64,000 bases of DNA from Steroidobacter agaridevorans (GTDB lineage Bacteria; Pseudomonadota; Gammaproteobacteria; Steroidobacterales; Steroidobacteraceae). The DNA lies in contig NZ_BLJO01000006.1 of assembly GCF_009932555.1 (NCBI RefSeq), positions 219,648 through 283,647 of the forward strand, given 5' to 3'. A program made the position numbers and the translations under genes. Positions 1 through 10,600 of this stretch are shown here, one piece after another. Under the pieces are notes generated by a model that did not search any database, was not told the origin of the DNA, and saw only the letters and a list, made by a program, of their open reading frames with translations. The first letter of the stretch is position 1. Every line of letters starts with the position of its first letter.

Positions 1-63
1 GGGCAACGATTCGCTCAGTTGCGCGACAGTGAAGGCAACGGGATTGTCATCAGCACCAGCTGA
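1..63 (+). CDS. C-terminal end of an unidentified protein (cut by window start)
   Basis: Frame 1 is open from the first base to a TGA at 61-63 and gives 20 residues ending in NGIVISTS. It lies 14 bases before the next gene on the same strand, so it is probably the tail of an upstream gene. Nothing can be said about its function. A chance open frame of this length is also possible. Confidence 0.4.
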   Translation, partial: GQRFAQLRDSEGNGIVISTS

Positions 64-77
64 CGGTCGGGCATATC

Positions 78-590
78 ATGGATCCGGAGTTTGCACCTCA
101 GTACTCGCCCAAGGAGCGCCGACGCCGGCTGCTTCTGCATGTCGTGGTCGGCACGCTGTTGGGAGCTGCAATTTATTGGTGGGTGCTGCCTCGGTTCCGC
201 TTGTTCTCGGCGGATGCGCCGTGCGAAGCGATCTTCGGTGTGCCGGGCTCGACGGTGTTGATCTACAGTGCCTTCGTGGGCGCGCCGCTGGCTGCGGCGA
301 TTCTGATCGTGCTGCTGACAGCGCGCCAATCGATTGAAACCATCGCAACCCGGCGCTATCCGCCGCCTGGCCGGAAAGTGTATCGGCGCGTCAAGATCAA
401 GAAGGGCTGGCAAGCCATTGCCATCGCGCTGATCCCGGCGATGTTCATCACTTATTTATGCGTGCTCAGCTCGCAGGGCATGACCAGAGCGGCGGAGATG
501 GCCCGTGAAACCCGGCAGGCTGCCGAATGCGAGGCGAGTTCGAACAAACGAAGCGACGATCGCAGGCCAACGGAACGTGGACAGCGTTAG
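78..590 (+). CDS. Small inner-membrane protein of unknown function
   Basis: The protein has 170 residues. A basic N-terminus (KERRRR) is followed by three hydrophobic segments at roughly 20-38, 62-82 and 112-130. The tail is polar and charged, from about residue 138 to the end. The central loop between segments two and three is very basic (RRYPPPGRKVYRRVKIKK), which by the positive-inside rule would face the cytoplasm. I recognise no family. It lies just after a truncated gene on the same strand and converges with the GNAT gene, whose end is 14 bases away. The ATG at 78 is preceded by a G-rich stretch (GGTCGGG) that can serve as a ribosome site. The high codon regularity and membrane topology support a real gene; function is unknown. 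Confidence 0.6.
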   Translation: MDPEFAPQYSPKERRRRLLLHVVVGTLLGAAIYWWVLPRFRLFSADAPCEAIFGVPGSTVLIYSAFVGAPLAAAILIVLLTARQSIETIATRRYPPPGRKVYRRVKIKKGWQAIAIALIPAMFITYLCVLSSQGMTRAAEMARETRQAAECEASSNKRSDDRRPTERGQR

Positions 591-604
591 GCGCCGATCG
601 ATGT

Positions 605-1126
605 TCAGCCAGCGAACCTTTTATATACCCACCGCGTCACCGGCTGGTGGAAATTCAGCGGGCCGGGCACGGTTCGATGTGTCTTCACGTATTGGAATCC
701 CGCCTTCTGCAGCGTCCGGTTCGGGGCGACATTGAAGGCGTTCGGCTCGCAATACAGACGCTCGAGCCGAAGTCGGTCGAAATAGATATCGACAGACTCG
801 CGAACGCAGGCCACGCCGTAGCCGCTTTGGCGTTGCCCGGAATCGACGATGTGAAGATGCATGTAGGCCTCTTTGCCATACACGATCTTGTCCACGGAGG
901 AGAACCCGATTGGCCTGCCGTCGATCTCCCATAGCAGAAGCATGCTGCGTCGACGCTCGATCGGCTGTCCGAAGTCGGTTTCGTAAAGCTGCCGCCATTG
1001 CACGCGGCCCGGCAACCGCGTTGGGTCCACACCCAACAGTTCGAGATGCTCGGCGCTCGACTCATGGAAGTAGTCGATGACCAGGCCCACTTCCTCCAAC
1101 AGCATTTCCCGGACAGTCACGCTCAT
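605..1126 (-). CDS. GNAT-family N-acetyltransferase
   Basis: The protein has 173 residues, a usual length for a single GNAT domain. The acetyl-CoA-binding motif A region is visible as the strand HLHIVDS followed by GQRQSGYGVACV, which fits the R/Q-x-x-G-x-G/A pattern. The typical late helix NVAPNRTLQKAGFQYV follows, in which an Asn precedes the Leu-x-Lys-x-Gly-Phe element. The substrate cannot be deduced. Its start codon overlaps the stop of the preceding SWIM-domain gene by one base (TGATG), so it is the last, translationally coupled gene of the yehI-Q-like operon. I do not know this acetyltransferase from the E. coli version of the cluster, so it may be a lineage-specific addition. Confidence 0.85.
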   Translation of the reverse strand: MSVTVREMLLEEVGLVIDYFHESSAEHLELLGVDPTRLPGRVQWRQLYETDFGQPIERRRSMLLLWEIDGRPIGFSSVDKIVYGKEAYMHLHIVDSGQRQSGYGVACVRESVDIYFDRLRLERLYCEPNAFNVAPNRTLQKAGFQYVKTHRTVPGPLNFHQPVTRWVYKRFAG

Positions 1127-3138
1127 CAGCTGCCTCCCTCCTGTTCACCCAGCAGCAGCACCGCCTGCGCGTCCTCGTGCAACTGAACCAGCGCGACCAG
1201 CTGCAACAGCGGTTCGGCAAGTTCGACGCTCTCAGCACGCGCACGACACTGTTGAACGAGCGTGACGAACGAAGCGAGGTTCTGAGACAGCGCGGTGAGA
1301 TTGAGCACCTTCAACCGGCCCTGCAGCTGGGTCGCGTCCTCGAGCCAGGAGTCGCGAAGGCGAGCGTATCCATGATGTAACAGTGCGCCGACAGTCTCGC
1401 GCAACTGTCTCAGCGCTACTGCCAGCGGCTCCGTTGTCTGTACCGGCGCGTGACCGAGCGAGATTTTCGCCAGTGCGCCGCAGGCGGGCGAGAAGTCTGG
1501 AACGACGACCCGGTCGGCGGCGATTGCCCAGGGCTCGATGATCGCCACGCCTTGTTCCCAATGCAGAACGCCGGCGACGTGACGCAGCTCGCCGAACTGA
1601 CCGGTGAATGCTCCGGCGAGCGCATCGAGCGCGTGCTTCACATGACTCTCATGAGTTCGACGCACGAGCACAGGCCGATCTTCCTGATCGCAAACCACGG
1701 CAAGCAATGCCTGCTCGTTCGAGTCATAAAGCACCTGATCGACGCGCGCAGGGGTGAACACGACGAAGCGACCAGCGGCGTGACGAGGCTCGATCTGCGC
1801 GGTCGGGCTCGCCCGCTTTTGCGCAACGAGCTCAGACAGACTCGTAAAGCGTAGCGGCGTGCCGAGCACCGACCAATCTGCCGCCTGGGGCAACACGCTG
1901 TTCTGCGAGCTTCGCGTTCCCGCCAGTCGAACCGTACCATCGGCAAGCCGCCGCGCATGCTGTGCCAACAACTGGCCCTGCGCGAGCTGTTCCATTCGAA
2001 CACCCGGGGCGACGCGCTCCGAAGCTCTCAATGCAGCCTCGTCGGCCAGGCGCTCACCAGGCACGGTCCACTGTTTGTTAAGGACGAACTTCGTTCCGGT
2101 GTCGAGATCGGCAAGCACCATGCGTGTCATACGCACATCGCCATCGCGAGTCGTGCGCGCGCCCAGGCACATCAAACGCAATCGATCGAGCTCCGTCTCG
2201 CTCGCCTGACCGATGCCAAGCACCGCTTGCGCTCGACCCGGCAAACTTCCTGCCGCCACGCGAAGATTCAACTCGGCGAGCAAGTGAGCGCCATCGCGCG
2301 CTTCATAGAGCGCACTCCGAGCTGCGTACGCGCCTGCCCAGTGCTCCAGATCGTCCAAAGTGTTTCGTAACCACTGCGCTCCCGCAGATCGAGCCACTTC
2401 CTGAGCACGCGTGAATTCTTGAACATGAGGCGTCGCACCCGCGACGACACCATGCGCCAAGAGCGATCGGGTCAGCGCGACGAATGCGGTTCGGTCGATG
2501 CGAGTTCGACTGCCCGCATCGCCGAGCCGGACTTGAACGGCGTTCTCGGCCGCATGCTCGGCGTCGGCCACACGAAACGCCCACACACCGAGCGCGATGT
2601 GTTCGCAAGCCGCGGCGCGCACGCAATCACAACGCGCCGCTTCAATCGCGGCGCCCGCCCAGAACCGCACCGTCGCGGCCGGCAATCGAGCGGTGTCACA
2701 AGGTTCGCCGCTCGCCTGCCGACGCACATCGACGCTGATTCCCTGGACACGCTGTTCGTTCGCGATCTTCATAAGCGCCGCGGGAATGACTTTCTCGAGC
2801 ATCTCATCCGTGACCGTGCCCGGCGGCGCGCTCTTCGGAGGCGCGACCGATTCAACGCTCGACGACTCCTGCCGATACGCGAGCGCGGCGATGATTCGAT
2901 GTCGACAAACTCGCGCAGCCCCGCACGTGCAAGCGGACTGGTCGATGGGTTTGCCGTTCGCCCACGTCGTGACGACGCCGTCCGAAAACGTGGCCGTCAA
3001 CGTCGCACTGGCATCGAGGGCGATCTGCGGCCGATAGCCCGCTTCGAGCTCACGCACGGCGCGCTTCACTATGCCGGCGTTCGAAGCCTGCGCCAGCGCT
3101 TCGGGCGATAGATGCTGAAGGTCGGTGCGAATAGTCAC
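1126..3138 (-). CDS. yehQ: SWIM zinc-finger protein, YehQ-like
   Basis: The protein has about 670 residues and two SWIM-type zinc sites of identical form C-x-C-x5-C-x-H: the first near residues 70-80 (CTCGAARVCRH) and the second near 170-180 (CDCVRAAACEH). SWIM fingers bind nucleic acid or protein partners. The rest of the protein is helical and without a motif I recognise. I chose the GTG at 3138 because it forms a GTGA overlap with the upstream VWA gene stop, matching the tight coupling throughout this operon; a GTG at 3159 is also in frame. Position directly after the VWA gene and the order of the whole cluster match E. coli yehP-yehQ. The cellular role of YehQ is not established. Confidence 0.82.
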   Translation of the reverse strand: MTIRTDLQHLSPEALAQASNAGIVKRAVRELEAGYRPQIALDASATLTATFSDGVVTTWANGKPIDQSACTCGAARVCRHRIIAALAYRQESSSVESVAPPKSAPPGTVTDEMLEKVIPAALMKIANEQRVQGISVDVRRQASGEPCDTARLPAATVRFWAGAAIEAARCDCVRAAACEHIALGVWAFRVADAEHAAENAVQVRLGDAGSRTRIDRTAFVALTRSLLAHGVVAGATPHVQEFTRAQEVARSAGAQWLRNTLDDLEHWAGAYAARSALYEARDGAHLLAELNLRVAAGSLPGRAQAVLGIGQASETELDRLRLMCLGARTTRDGDVRMTRMVLADLDTGTKFVLNKQWTVPGERLADEAALRASERVAPGVRMEQLAQGQLLAQHARRLADGTVRLAGTRSSQNSVLPQAADWSVLGTPLRFTSLSELVAQKRASPTAQIEPRHAAGRFVVFTPARVDQVLYDSNEQALLAVVCDQEDRPVLVRRTHESHVKHALDALAGAFTGQFGELRHVAGVLHWEQGVAIIEPWAIAADRVVVPDFSPACGALAKISLGHAPVQTTEPLAVALRQLRETVGALLHHGYARLRDSWLEDATQLQGRLKVLNLTALSQNLASFVTLVQQCRARAESVELAEPLLQLVALVQLHEDAQAVLLLGEQEGGS

Positions 3139-4262
3139 TTCAGCTTCTCGGCAATCCACGCCGCCAGCTGCCCCGGCGTCATCGCACCCACGTGCGCGCC
3201 AAGCTCGACGAGCTTGCCGGCCAGTTCGCGGTCGTACGCGGCGTCCGCCTTGTCATCGAGCGCCGCCAGGCCGAGCACGATCGTTCCCTGTGCCCGCAAC
3301 GATCGAACTGTGTCGATCAGCACGTGCGGCGACCCGCCTTCGTAGAAGTCGCTGATGATGACGACAATGGCCCGGCGCGGCGCCTCGATCCGATCGGCCG
3401 CATACCCGACCGCCTTGCCAATGTCAGTCCCGCCGCCGAGCTGGACGTTCATCAGCACCTCGACCGCATCGTCGACCTGCGCTGACAGATCGACGATCTC
3501 GGTATCGAACGCGATGAGGTGTGTGCGGATGCCGGGCAATCCGGACAAGCAAGCCGCAGTCACCGCGGAGTGAATGACCGAGCTCACCATGCTGCCGCTC
3601 TGGTCCACGAGCAGCAGGATCTGCCACGGCTCGAGCGTGCGCCGATGATTCACATAGAACATCGGTCGCTCGATGATGAGCCGGCGGCGCTCGGTGTCGT
3701 AGTTCTTCAAGTTTCGACGCAGCGTCTCGCGAGCGGCAAACTGATTCCACGACCCTTGCCGGCTCAATTGCTGACGCCGCCGGCTGCCGCTGAACGAGCG
3801 CTGCACTTGTTTGGCCAGCTTCTCGATCAACTCCTTCACCACCTTGGCAACGAGCTGCCGCGCCAGCGCGAGCACCTGCGGATTCATCAGGTGTTTGGTA
3901 CGAAGCACGGCCTCGAGCAGCGCCGGATTGGGCGTGGCGCGCTCGAGCACTTCGGGATTGGTGACGACTTCATCGATGCCATAGCGCTCGATGGCATCGC
4001 GCTCCAGCCGCTCGATGGCTTCCTTGGGGAACAGCTCGTGGATTTCATTGATCCACTCAGGCACGGAGAGCTGCGAAGGCGCATCGCCGCCATGACGATC
4101 GAGCGTGTCGCCCGAACCTTCGCGTCCGTAGAGCCAGGCCAGCGCACGATCCATCCCGTACGCAGGGCCGTTGCCCGAGCCCGTCTGCAAACTTCCTTCG
4201 GCCGCTTCACCCAGCAGCAGGCGCCAGCGCTCCACAGCCGTCAACTCGACGGGCGCCTTCAT
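3135..4262 (-). CDS. yehP: VWA-domain protein, YehP-like
   Basis: The protein has 375 residues. The C-terminal half is a von Willebrand factor A domain with a MIDAS metal site: DQSGSM beginning at about D220, the later T of GGGTDIGKAV, and the D of IISDFYEGGS. The N-terminal half is helical and charged and is typical of VWA partners of MoxR ATPases. No signal peptide is present, so it should act in the cytoplasm. MoxR/VWA pairs generally act as chaperone-like remodelling machines in which the VWA protein recruits the substrate. ATG at 4262 overlaps the previous gene's stop by four bases (ATGA). The length is close to that recalled for E. coli YehP, and the gene order agrees. Confidence 0.87.
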   Translation of the reverse strand: MKAPVELTAVERWRLLLGEAAEGSLQTGSGNGPAYGMDRALAWLYGREGSGDTLDRHGGDAPSQLSVPEWINEIHELFPKEAIERLERDAIERYGIDEVVTNPEVLERATPNPALLEAVLRTKHLMNPQVLALARQLVAKVVKELIEKLAKQVQRSFSGSRRRQQLSRQGSWNQFAARETLRRNLKNYDTERRRLIIERPMFYVNHRRTLEPWQILLLVDQSGSMVSSVIHSAVTAACLSGLPGIRTHLIAFDTEIVDLSAQVDDAVEVLMNVQLGGGTDIGKAVGYAADRIEAPRRAIVVIISDFYEGGSPHVLIDTVRSLRAQGTIVLGLAALDDKADAAYDRELAGKLVELGAHVGAMTPGQLAAWIAEKLK

Positions 4263-6601
4263 GTGACGATCCCCAGCTCGCGCGCCCAAGTCAGCGCCTG
4301 GCCTTCGATTCGACGCGCGTCGATGAATGCATCCGCGCCCTGCTTGAGTTGCAGCAGCTGATGCCGCTCGGCTTGTGACAAGCCCAACACGCCGGCGACC
4401 AATGCGCCCAACGCGCCACGCTCCCGCGGCGGAAACCAGGCGAACGCGGCTCGCAAGCGAGGCAACGCCACGAGGAAATCTTCGACGCTCATGCTATCCA
4501 ACGCGGCCTGGATGGCGCGCACGATGGCATCGTTCTCAGTCGCCACCCCTCTTGCGCACGAGAACAATCCATACAGAAAGTCACCGAGCGCTTCGCGGGG
4601 CGGAACGGTACGTGCGATCGCCAGTAATTGTTCGCGAGCGGCCGCGCGATCAGGCGTGAGCCCTTGGTGAACGAAAGCGACGGCCAAGGCCGCACCTCGG
4701 ATGGCGGCGGGAACGGTCGAGCTGACTGCGAGCCGCGCCAATGTCTCCAAACAGAATCGTTTGTCGAACGCCTGGCTATCCAGATGCAATACCCCGTCGA
4801 AGACACGAACGGCATCGACATCGCCCACCGCATGCACCGTGCGATCGCCCTGGCAGCCATCGAGCAGCCACAGAATGCGATCAGCCATCACCAGCAGGGT
4901 GGCGCCGATCAAACCGGTGGTGTCGAGCCCCCAAAAGCCGGCACTCACCACATCGAGCAGCACATGCGCGGCGGCGGCGATCTCCGCATGATCGTGCATC
5001 GTTGGAATTTCACGAGCCAGCTGCGCGGCAAGCTCTTCGCCCATATCGAGCAATCCTGCGCGGATTGCCTGCAACATACCGGCAGCGATTGTGGCGGGCC
5101 TGCCCTGCGCTTCATGAACTCGCTCGACCAGTCGGGCCCGCGCAGCGCTTTCCAACGTCGCGCCGTAAGCAGCCGCTTCAATGAGATTTGGAAACCATCG
5201 ATCGTCCTGCGTGCACGACCAGTGCTCTTCGAATCGAAGCGCTTCCGGCAGTCGACGCGCGGCGTTCGGCGCCCGAATCTCTTTCAGCTGCACACCTTCG
5301 ACACCGAGGATCCGCAGACGCCACAGCAGTTGAGATCGAGGCGTATCTTCGTCGCGACGTCGATCCAGCACGAGATCTTGTCTATTGCGAGAGATCTGCA
5401 CACCGCGACTTGTGAGCTCACGATCAACGTCATGCAGCAGCGGCGGCAACGGTGTATCGGCATGCAGTCGCCCGCCACCCTCGCCCGTAATCGCAAGCAG
5501 GGCCTCGCGCAGCAGCGGATGGTCTTGCGTTGTGAGCAGACGATCCCCGACCCAAGGAGCGGGACTGTCGAGCGCCTCCTTCACGAGCGCGCTTTGCACA
5601 GCGTCGAGAATGTCCGCTCGCAAAGGCACCGCGTGGCCTCGCAGGCGACTCAACCCTTGCAGCGTCAGCTCGAGTGCAATCAGGTCGGCGGTCGAGACAG
5701 CGACGCGTTTGCCTCGCAACCGTGACGCGATTTGCTTGAGCGCACGCTGGCCCGCGGAAGACAACCCTTCCTGCCAGGCCCACTGATAGAACAGCGGCGA
5801 TTGCATGCCGGCGCCGTAGCCGCCCAGTGCATCGACCTGCCGGTACTCATGCGGAACGAGATAGCTTCCCGCCGCATGCTCACTGCTCGGCGCGAATGTT
5901 TCGGGCTGGATCGAGCCGTCGAGTGTCGGCCAGGTCGTTTCGATCGGTCGCTTGTGCCAACCGCCGCACACGACGAGGATGGGGCGTCGGTCGTTGCGTT
6001 TGTCGGCTTCGTGGCGCATCCACGCGACCCATTGAGACATATACGCTTCACGCGCTTGGTCCTGCTCCGTCCCTGGATCATCGCCGCGCAGTTCGTGAAA
6101 GTAGAAATCCAGCCGCTCTCGCAACTCGCCATGAGCGTCAGGGGGCAAAGACTCGAACAAGTGATCCCACAGCGCATGATCGCCATCGCATGCGAAGCGG
6201 CGGCATAGCGCCGCAACGCTCTCGGCATAACGTGAGCGCCGCTCATCCTTTTCGACACTGGCGACTCTGCGACGCGCATCGGGCAGCGTCCGGTATTGCC
6301 AATGAGGCAGGTCGATGAATCGCACATCGGCGCCGCCGGCATGCGCCGCGCGCAACGCGACCCACTCAGGGGAATAGTCGAGGAACGGAAACCAGCACTG
6401 CGCCGGCCGCTCGCCCGAATTGCTGTAGCTGTACAAGGCGATCGGCAGCTTGTGATCCAGCAGCAGTTCGCGGATGCGATGATTGAAATCGCTCGGCCCT
6501 TCGATCAACACCGCACCCGGCTGGAGCGTCTCGATCAGATGCGCAGCCAGCCGCGCGCAAGCCGGACTGTGATGACGAATGCCGAGGACCTGAACGGTCA
6601 T
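4259..6601 (-). CDS. yehM: DUF5682-family protein, YehM-like
   Basis: The protein has 780 residues. It opens with VQVLGIRHHSPACARLAAHL and VLIEGPSDFNHRIRELL, a beginning characteristic of the DUF5682 family found next to MoxR/VWA genes. The N-terminal 250 residues resemble a nucleotide-free alpha/beta fold with conserved His and Glu residues (GIRHHS, IEGPSD, VCGGWHKRP), while the remainder is mostly helical. No membrane segment or signal peptide is evident. The ATG at 6601 overlaps the end of the ATPase gene as ATGA; an upstream in-frame start at 6640 would bury it in that gene and was not chosen. The biochemical function of the family is unknown to me. Confidence 0.83.
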   Translation of the reverse strand: MTVQVLGIRHHSPACARLAAHLIETLQPGAVLIEGPSDFNHRIRELLLDHKLPIALYSYSNSGERPAQCWFPFLDYSPEWVALRAAHAGGADVRFIDLPHWQYRTLPDARRRVASVEKDERRSRYAESVAALCRRFACDGDHALWDHLFESLPPDAHGELRERLDFYFHELRGDDPGTEQDQAREAYMSQWVAWMRHEADKRNDRRPILVVCGGWHKRPIETTWPTLDGSIQPETFAPSSEHAAGSYLVPHEYRQVDALGGYGAGMQSPLFYQWAWQEGLSSAGQRALKQIASRLRGKRVAVSTADLIALELTLQGLSRLRGHAVPLRADILDAVQSALVKEALDSPAPWVGDRLLTTQDHPLLREALLAITGEGGGRLHADTPLPPLLHDVDRELTSRGVQISRNRQDLVLDRRRDEDTPRSQLLWRLRILGVEGVQLKEIRAPNAARRLPEALRFEEHWSCTQDDRWFPNLIEAAAYGATLESAARARLVERVHEAQGRPATIAAGMLQAIRAGLLDMGEELAAQLAREIPTMHDHAEIAAAAHVLLDVVSAGFWGLDTTGLIGATLLVMADRILWLLDGCQGDRTVHAVGDVDAVRVFDGVLHLDSQAFDKRFCLETLARLAVSSTVPAAIRGAALAVAFVHQGLTPDRAAAREQLLAIARTVPPREALGDFLYGLFSCARGVATENDAIVRAIQAALDSMSVEDFLVALPRLRAAFAWFPPRERGALGALVAGVLGLSQAERHQLLQLKQGADAFIDARRIEGQALTWARELGIVT

Positions 6602-7686
6602 TGCGGCAGCAGATGACGGGCGGCGTGGAAATCCCGCCAATGATCTCCCTTACGCTTGCCGGCGCGATGCTCGATGTAGCGACGGATTTTCTTCAGGTCG
6701 TCGCTGTTGTCTTTCGCGGCTGCGCCGGCCAGGGCTTCGACAATGTCCGCCGGTCGCCCGGCGTCGCCTCGCAAATAGTGACCACGCAAGGTCACCGCAT
6801 ATGCAACGCTCACCGCTTCAGCGGTACTGACGACGGTCGAAAGCTTCTCGCTCGCGCCGCCTTCTTTATCGACACCCTGACGCAGCTCGCGGAACGTCGT
6901 CACCAATACTTCGAGCACATCGCTCGACGGCCGGGCCTTGATGCCATCTTGCGCAAGCATGCGAGCGACTTCACTCTGCACCAGCGCCAGCTCGCGATCG
7001 TAGTCTGCAATCGGGAAAACGGTCTCGAACGAGAAACGACGCTTGAGCGCCGCGGACATCTCATTCACGCCGCGATCGCGCGTGTTCGCGGTGGCGATCA
7101 AGTTGAAGCCGGGGGCAGCGAACACGGCGTTCGAATCGGGCAGCTCCGGCACCATCAGCAACCGCTCCGAGAGAATGGACAGCAGCCCGTCCTGCACCTC
7201 CGGCGGACAGCGAGTGATTTCTTCGAAGCGCACGATGCGGCCGTCCTGCATGCCGCGATAAAGCGGCGACGCCACGAGCGCACGCGGTGACGGTCCTTCG
7301 TTCAACAGCAGCGCGTAGTTCCAGCCATACTTGATCTGATCTTCGGTCGTCGCGGCGCTGCCTTGGATGGTCAGCGTACTGGTGCCGCTGATCGCAGCTG
7401 CCAACAACTCGGATAGCAGACTCTTGGCGGTGCCCGGCTCGCCGACCAGCAGCAGCGCGCGATTGGATGCGAGTGTCACGAGCGCCCGCTCGATCAAACT
7501 TGGCGCACACACGATCTTCGGATCGATGCCGTCGCCGCCCACCACGAATTGCAGCACCGCCTTCATCGATAGCTGCCAGCCGGGCGGCGTCGCGTCGCGG
7601 TCGCGCTTCTTGAGCTTCGCCAGCTCCTCGGCGTACAACACTTCCGCCGGAGGTCGTTGCATCGAACGGCGCGCATCCTGACTCAT
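6598..7686 (-). CDS. yehL: MoxR-type AAA+ ATPase, YehL-like
   Basis: The protein has 362 residues. Walker A is GEPGTAKS at about residues 82-89. The Walker B strand reads GRIVRFEEI, so the usual Asp-Glu pair appears as Glu-Glu. Sensor 1 is in FNLIATANTRD, followed by the arginine-rich SAALKRRF. The Walker A form GEPGTAKS and the NTRDRG segment are typical of the MoxR/RavA branch. I preferred the ATG at 7686, which has AGGTGAG about seven bases upstream, over a GTG at 7698. It begins four bases after the stop of the WGR/DUF4132 gene and overlaps the next gene by four bases. It presumably powers remodelling by the VWA and DUF5682 partners; the substrate is unknown. Confidence 0.88.
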   Translation of the reverse strand: MSQDARRSMQRPPAEVLYAEELAKLKKRDRDATPPGWQLSMKAVLQFVVGGDGIDPKIVCAPSLIERALVTLASNRALLLVGEPGTAKSLLSELLAAAISGTSTLTIQGSAATTEDQIKYGWNYALLLNEGPSPRALVASPLYRGMQDGRIVRFEEITRCPPEVQDGLLSILSERLLMVPELPDSNAVFAAPGFNLIATANTRDRGVNEMSAALKRRFSFETVFPIADYDRELALVQSEVARMLAQDGIKARPSSDVLEVLVTTFRELRQGVDKEGGASEKLSTVVSTAEAVSVAYAVTLRGHYLRGDAGRPADIVEALAGAAAKDNSDDLKKIRRYIEHRAGKRKGDHWRDFHAARHLLPQ

Positions 7687-7690
7687 TGGG

Positions 7691-10600
7691 TCACTCACCT
7701 GCGAAAGGAGCCATCAACTCGAGATCGCGCAGCACTTCGCTGGCGAGCACGGGATCGAGCTTGGAGAACTTCACCAGGCCGTGCTGGTCCCAAGTGCCGG
7801 ACTTGCGGAACATCACGCTCGGGATGCGCTGCTTGGGCTCGTAGCTCACGTCGCCGACCACCGTGCCCGGATCCAGCTCGATCTGCACTTCGTACTGATC
7901 GTCGATCGGCTTGCTGAAATGTCCGACCCAGCCGCCGTCCTGCGCGGCGCCGCGCTCCCAGCCGCGATTGATCAAGCCCATGACCGAGCCGGTCGCGACG
8001 AACTTGTCTTTGAAGCGCGTCAGCTCGGTGCCGCGCAACTCGTTTTCCGTCAGCGCATATGTCTCGCGGCCCAGCTGGCGAAACGGCTGCAGGATCTCGT
8101 AATCGGCAAAGATCTGGCCGAAGGCGGCTTGCAACGGCTGCGGCATTTCCAGTACGTGCGCGATACCGACCGTCGCGTCGCTCGGCAGTTCATACAAAGA
8201 GTCCTGATCGTCGGCGAGCGTCCAGTCTTCAGCCACGCGGAACGCGGTGACCATCTGGCCATCGCGATACACGCCCCAGACCAGGCGCGCCGACAAGTGC
8301 CGCGTCAGCGGGTGATCGACGAAGAACAACTTGAAGTCCGCGGCGGACCAGCGGCGGCGCGCGATCATTGCCAGCTCCAGGCGAATGAGCTGCACGCTCG
8401 CAATCGACTTGGCGTCCTTCTTCAGTTGTTTGTAACGTTCGGTGGCCGCCTCCGCGAGCGCCGCGTCGTCGCTCTTGTTCGGCTTCGGCAGATCTTTCAG
8501 TCGCGTGCCCTGGGCGTCGCGCACGAGCGGCTTCAAGGTTTCATCGAAGCTCGCATAGAACTGTCGCGGACCGAAGTCGAGCTTCAGTCGACCGTCCTCA
8601 TCGAGCCCTAGATCCGGGACCAGTCGATCGGCCAGCTCGGCGGCCGTCAGGCCGCGCGCTTCGGCAATCGCATCGATCTTTTCTCGCGCCTTGTCCTGCA
8701 AGCCTTTGAACTTCACTTTGGCCGCGATGGCGTTGAGATGCATCAGCGCCGCGTCGGTGCCGATTGCAGCGAGAATATCGAGGCCTGTGACTGCACGAGC
8801 ATGCGCAGCTTCGCCCGGCCATTCGCGAATACGCGGCGTGAGTCGGCGCGCGGTTTCATCGTTGCCGAGCAAGCCGAGCGCCTGGAACGCCCAACCTTCC
8901 TTGCTTGGCGCGCCGCTCGCAAGCCAGGCTTCGAACAGATCCCACGCAAACTCCGCGAGTGAAGCGGACGTACACGTTTCGCGAACGATCTGAATGCCGG
9001 GATACGGCGCATCCAGCCGACTGATCGTCAACATGTTCCCGATGTATTCACACGCGCTCACGGGCAAGGCCCCGCCGTCCGGCAACTCCGGGCGTCGAAA
9101 CGAGGCAGGAACGAAGAACGGAGGAATCTTCGGCATCTTCGCAGGCAGCACCAGCAGCGGGTCGGCATCGAGCAATGCCTGCAGAGCCGCCGCGCCCTCC
9201 GCACCGTATTCATTTGCTACGTCTCTTGCGACATTCTCGAAGCCGTTCTGCATGAGCCAGCGCAGACCGAATCGCGCGTTGTCGCGCTCTTCACGCGGCG
9301 TACCAAATGCAACCGGCAATGCCACGATCGCCGTCGTGCGCGGATGCGCTGAAATCCACTGAGCTGCAATGGACTTCGCTTTCTTCAGATTACGCAGCGC
9401 GTGCAGCGCCATCGGCGCTAGCGCGGCAGAATCTATCTTTGCCGCGATCGTCAGACCCTCGAGAGTGTTTGCTTGCGCGTAAGCCAGGAAACCAGGCAGG
9501 GCCTTCAAACCATGGCGAGCGAGCAGCGCGAGAATCGCTGGCGTGTTGTGGTCCGACCACGAATACCACCCCTGGGCCGGAAAGCTGTTCCACAGCGACA
9601 GCACCACCTTCTCCGGCAGCAGCATGACATGCTCCAGTACATAGCCGCGCCGATACTCCCGCGTCTGCTGATCCTCCGGTCGAAACGGCTCGCCGCGCAG
9701 AATGCGCTCGAACGAGGTGGGCGCGATGTCCAGGAACTTGAGTAAGTAGTGATCCTGCGGCTCGTTGGCCGGCTTGTTGTTCAGCGCATAGGAGTTCGGC
9801 TTGAAGCCGGCATGCTGTTGCAATTCCGATTGCGACCACTGCAACGTGTCCGTGACCGGCAGCTGTTGCAGCGTCAGTGTTGGCAACTCCTGTGCCTTGC
9901 GTTTCTGCAACCAGGGAGGATTGCGCAATAACTCCGGCAAGCTCGCCGGATCGGCGTCGGTGCGATTCAACGCTGCGAGCAACGCTTCGAACTTCGCGCG
10001 GCCGCCAGCATCGAGTGTCGCCAGCGCGCTTTGTGCGGCTTCCTGCTTGCGCAAGGCAAGGCGCACCAGCCAACCTTCGAGCGAGCGATCGCTGTTGGCC
10101 AGCCACTTCTGCAGACACGTCTGCAACACAGCGGCCGGATAGCGTTCGGCTTCCTTATCGAGCGCCGCGCGCACTTCTTTGCTTTCGATACGGTCGACCA
10201 GCACTTCGATCAGCTGGGGTACGCGCATGGCAGTCAGCAGACGCAACGCCCGCTCGATGTTGTCGCGATCGCCTGCCTTCTTCAAAGCCAGCGCCAGCAG
10301 ATCGAACGCCCGCTCACCATGCAAATGCGCCTGTAACAGCAGCGCGCCGGCAAGGTAATAGAGATACCACTGCTTGGAATGGAGATGTGCATACAGCGCT
10401 TCAGGCGGGATGACGCTTTGAGCCAGCACCAGATCGGTGCTGTCGAGTTTGCGCTCCATGGCCTCCAGCACCCATTCCGTCAGATGCGGAAACAAATAAG
10501 CCGTAGGCATCAGGTGCTCGCTGTTTCCGGCAGCACGCACCTTGGTTGCGACAGCAAGCGCCGCCGCATACTCCGCGTCGTCCGCAGCGGCAATGGCGTG

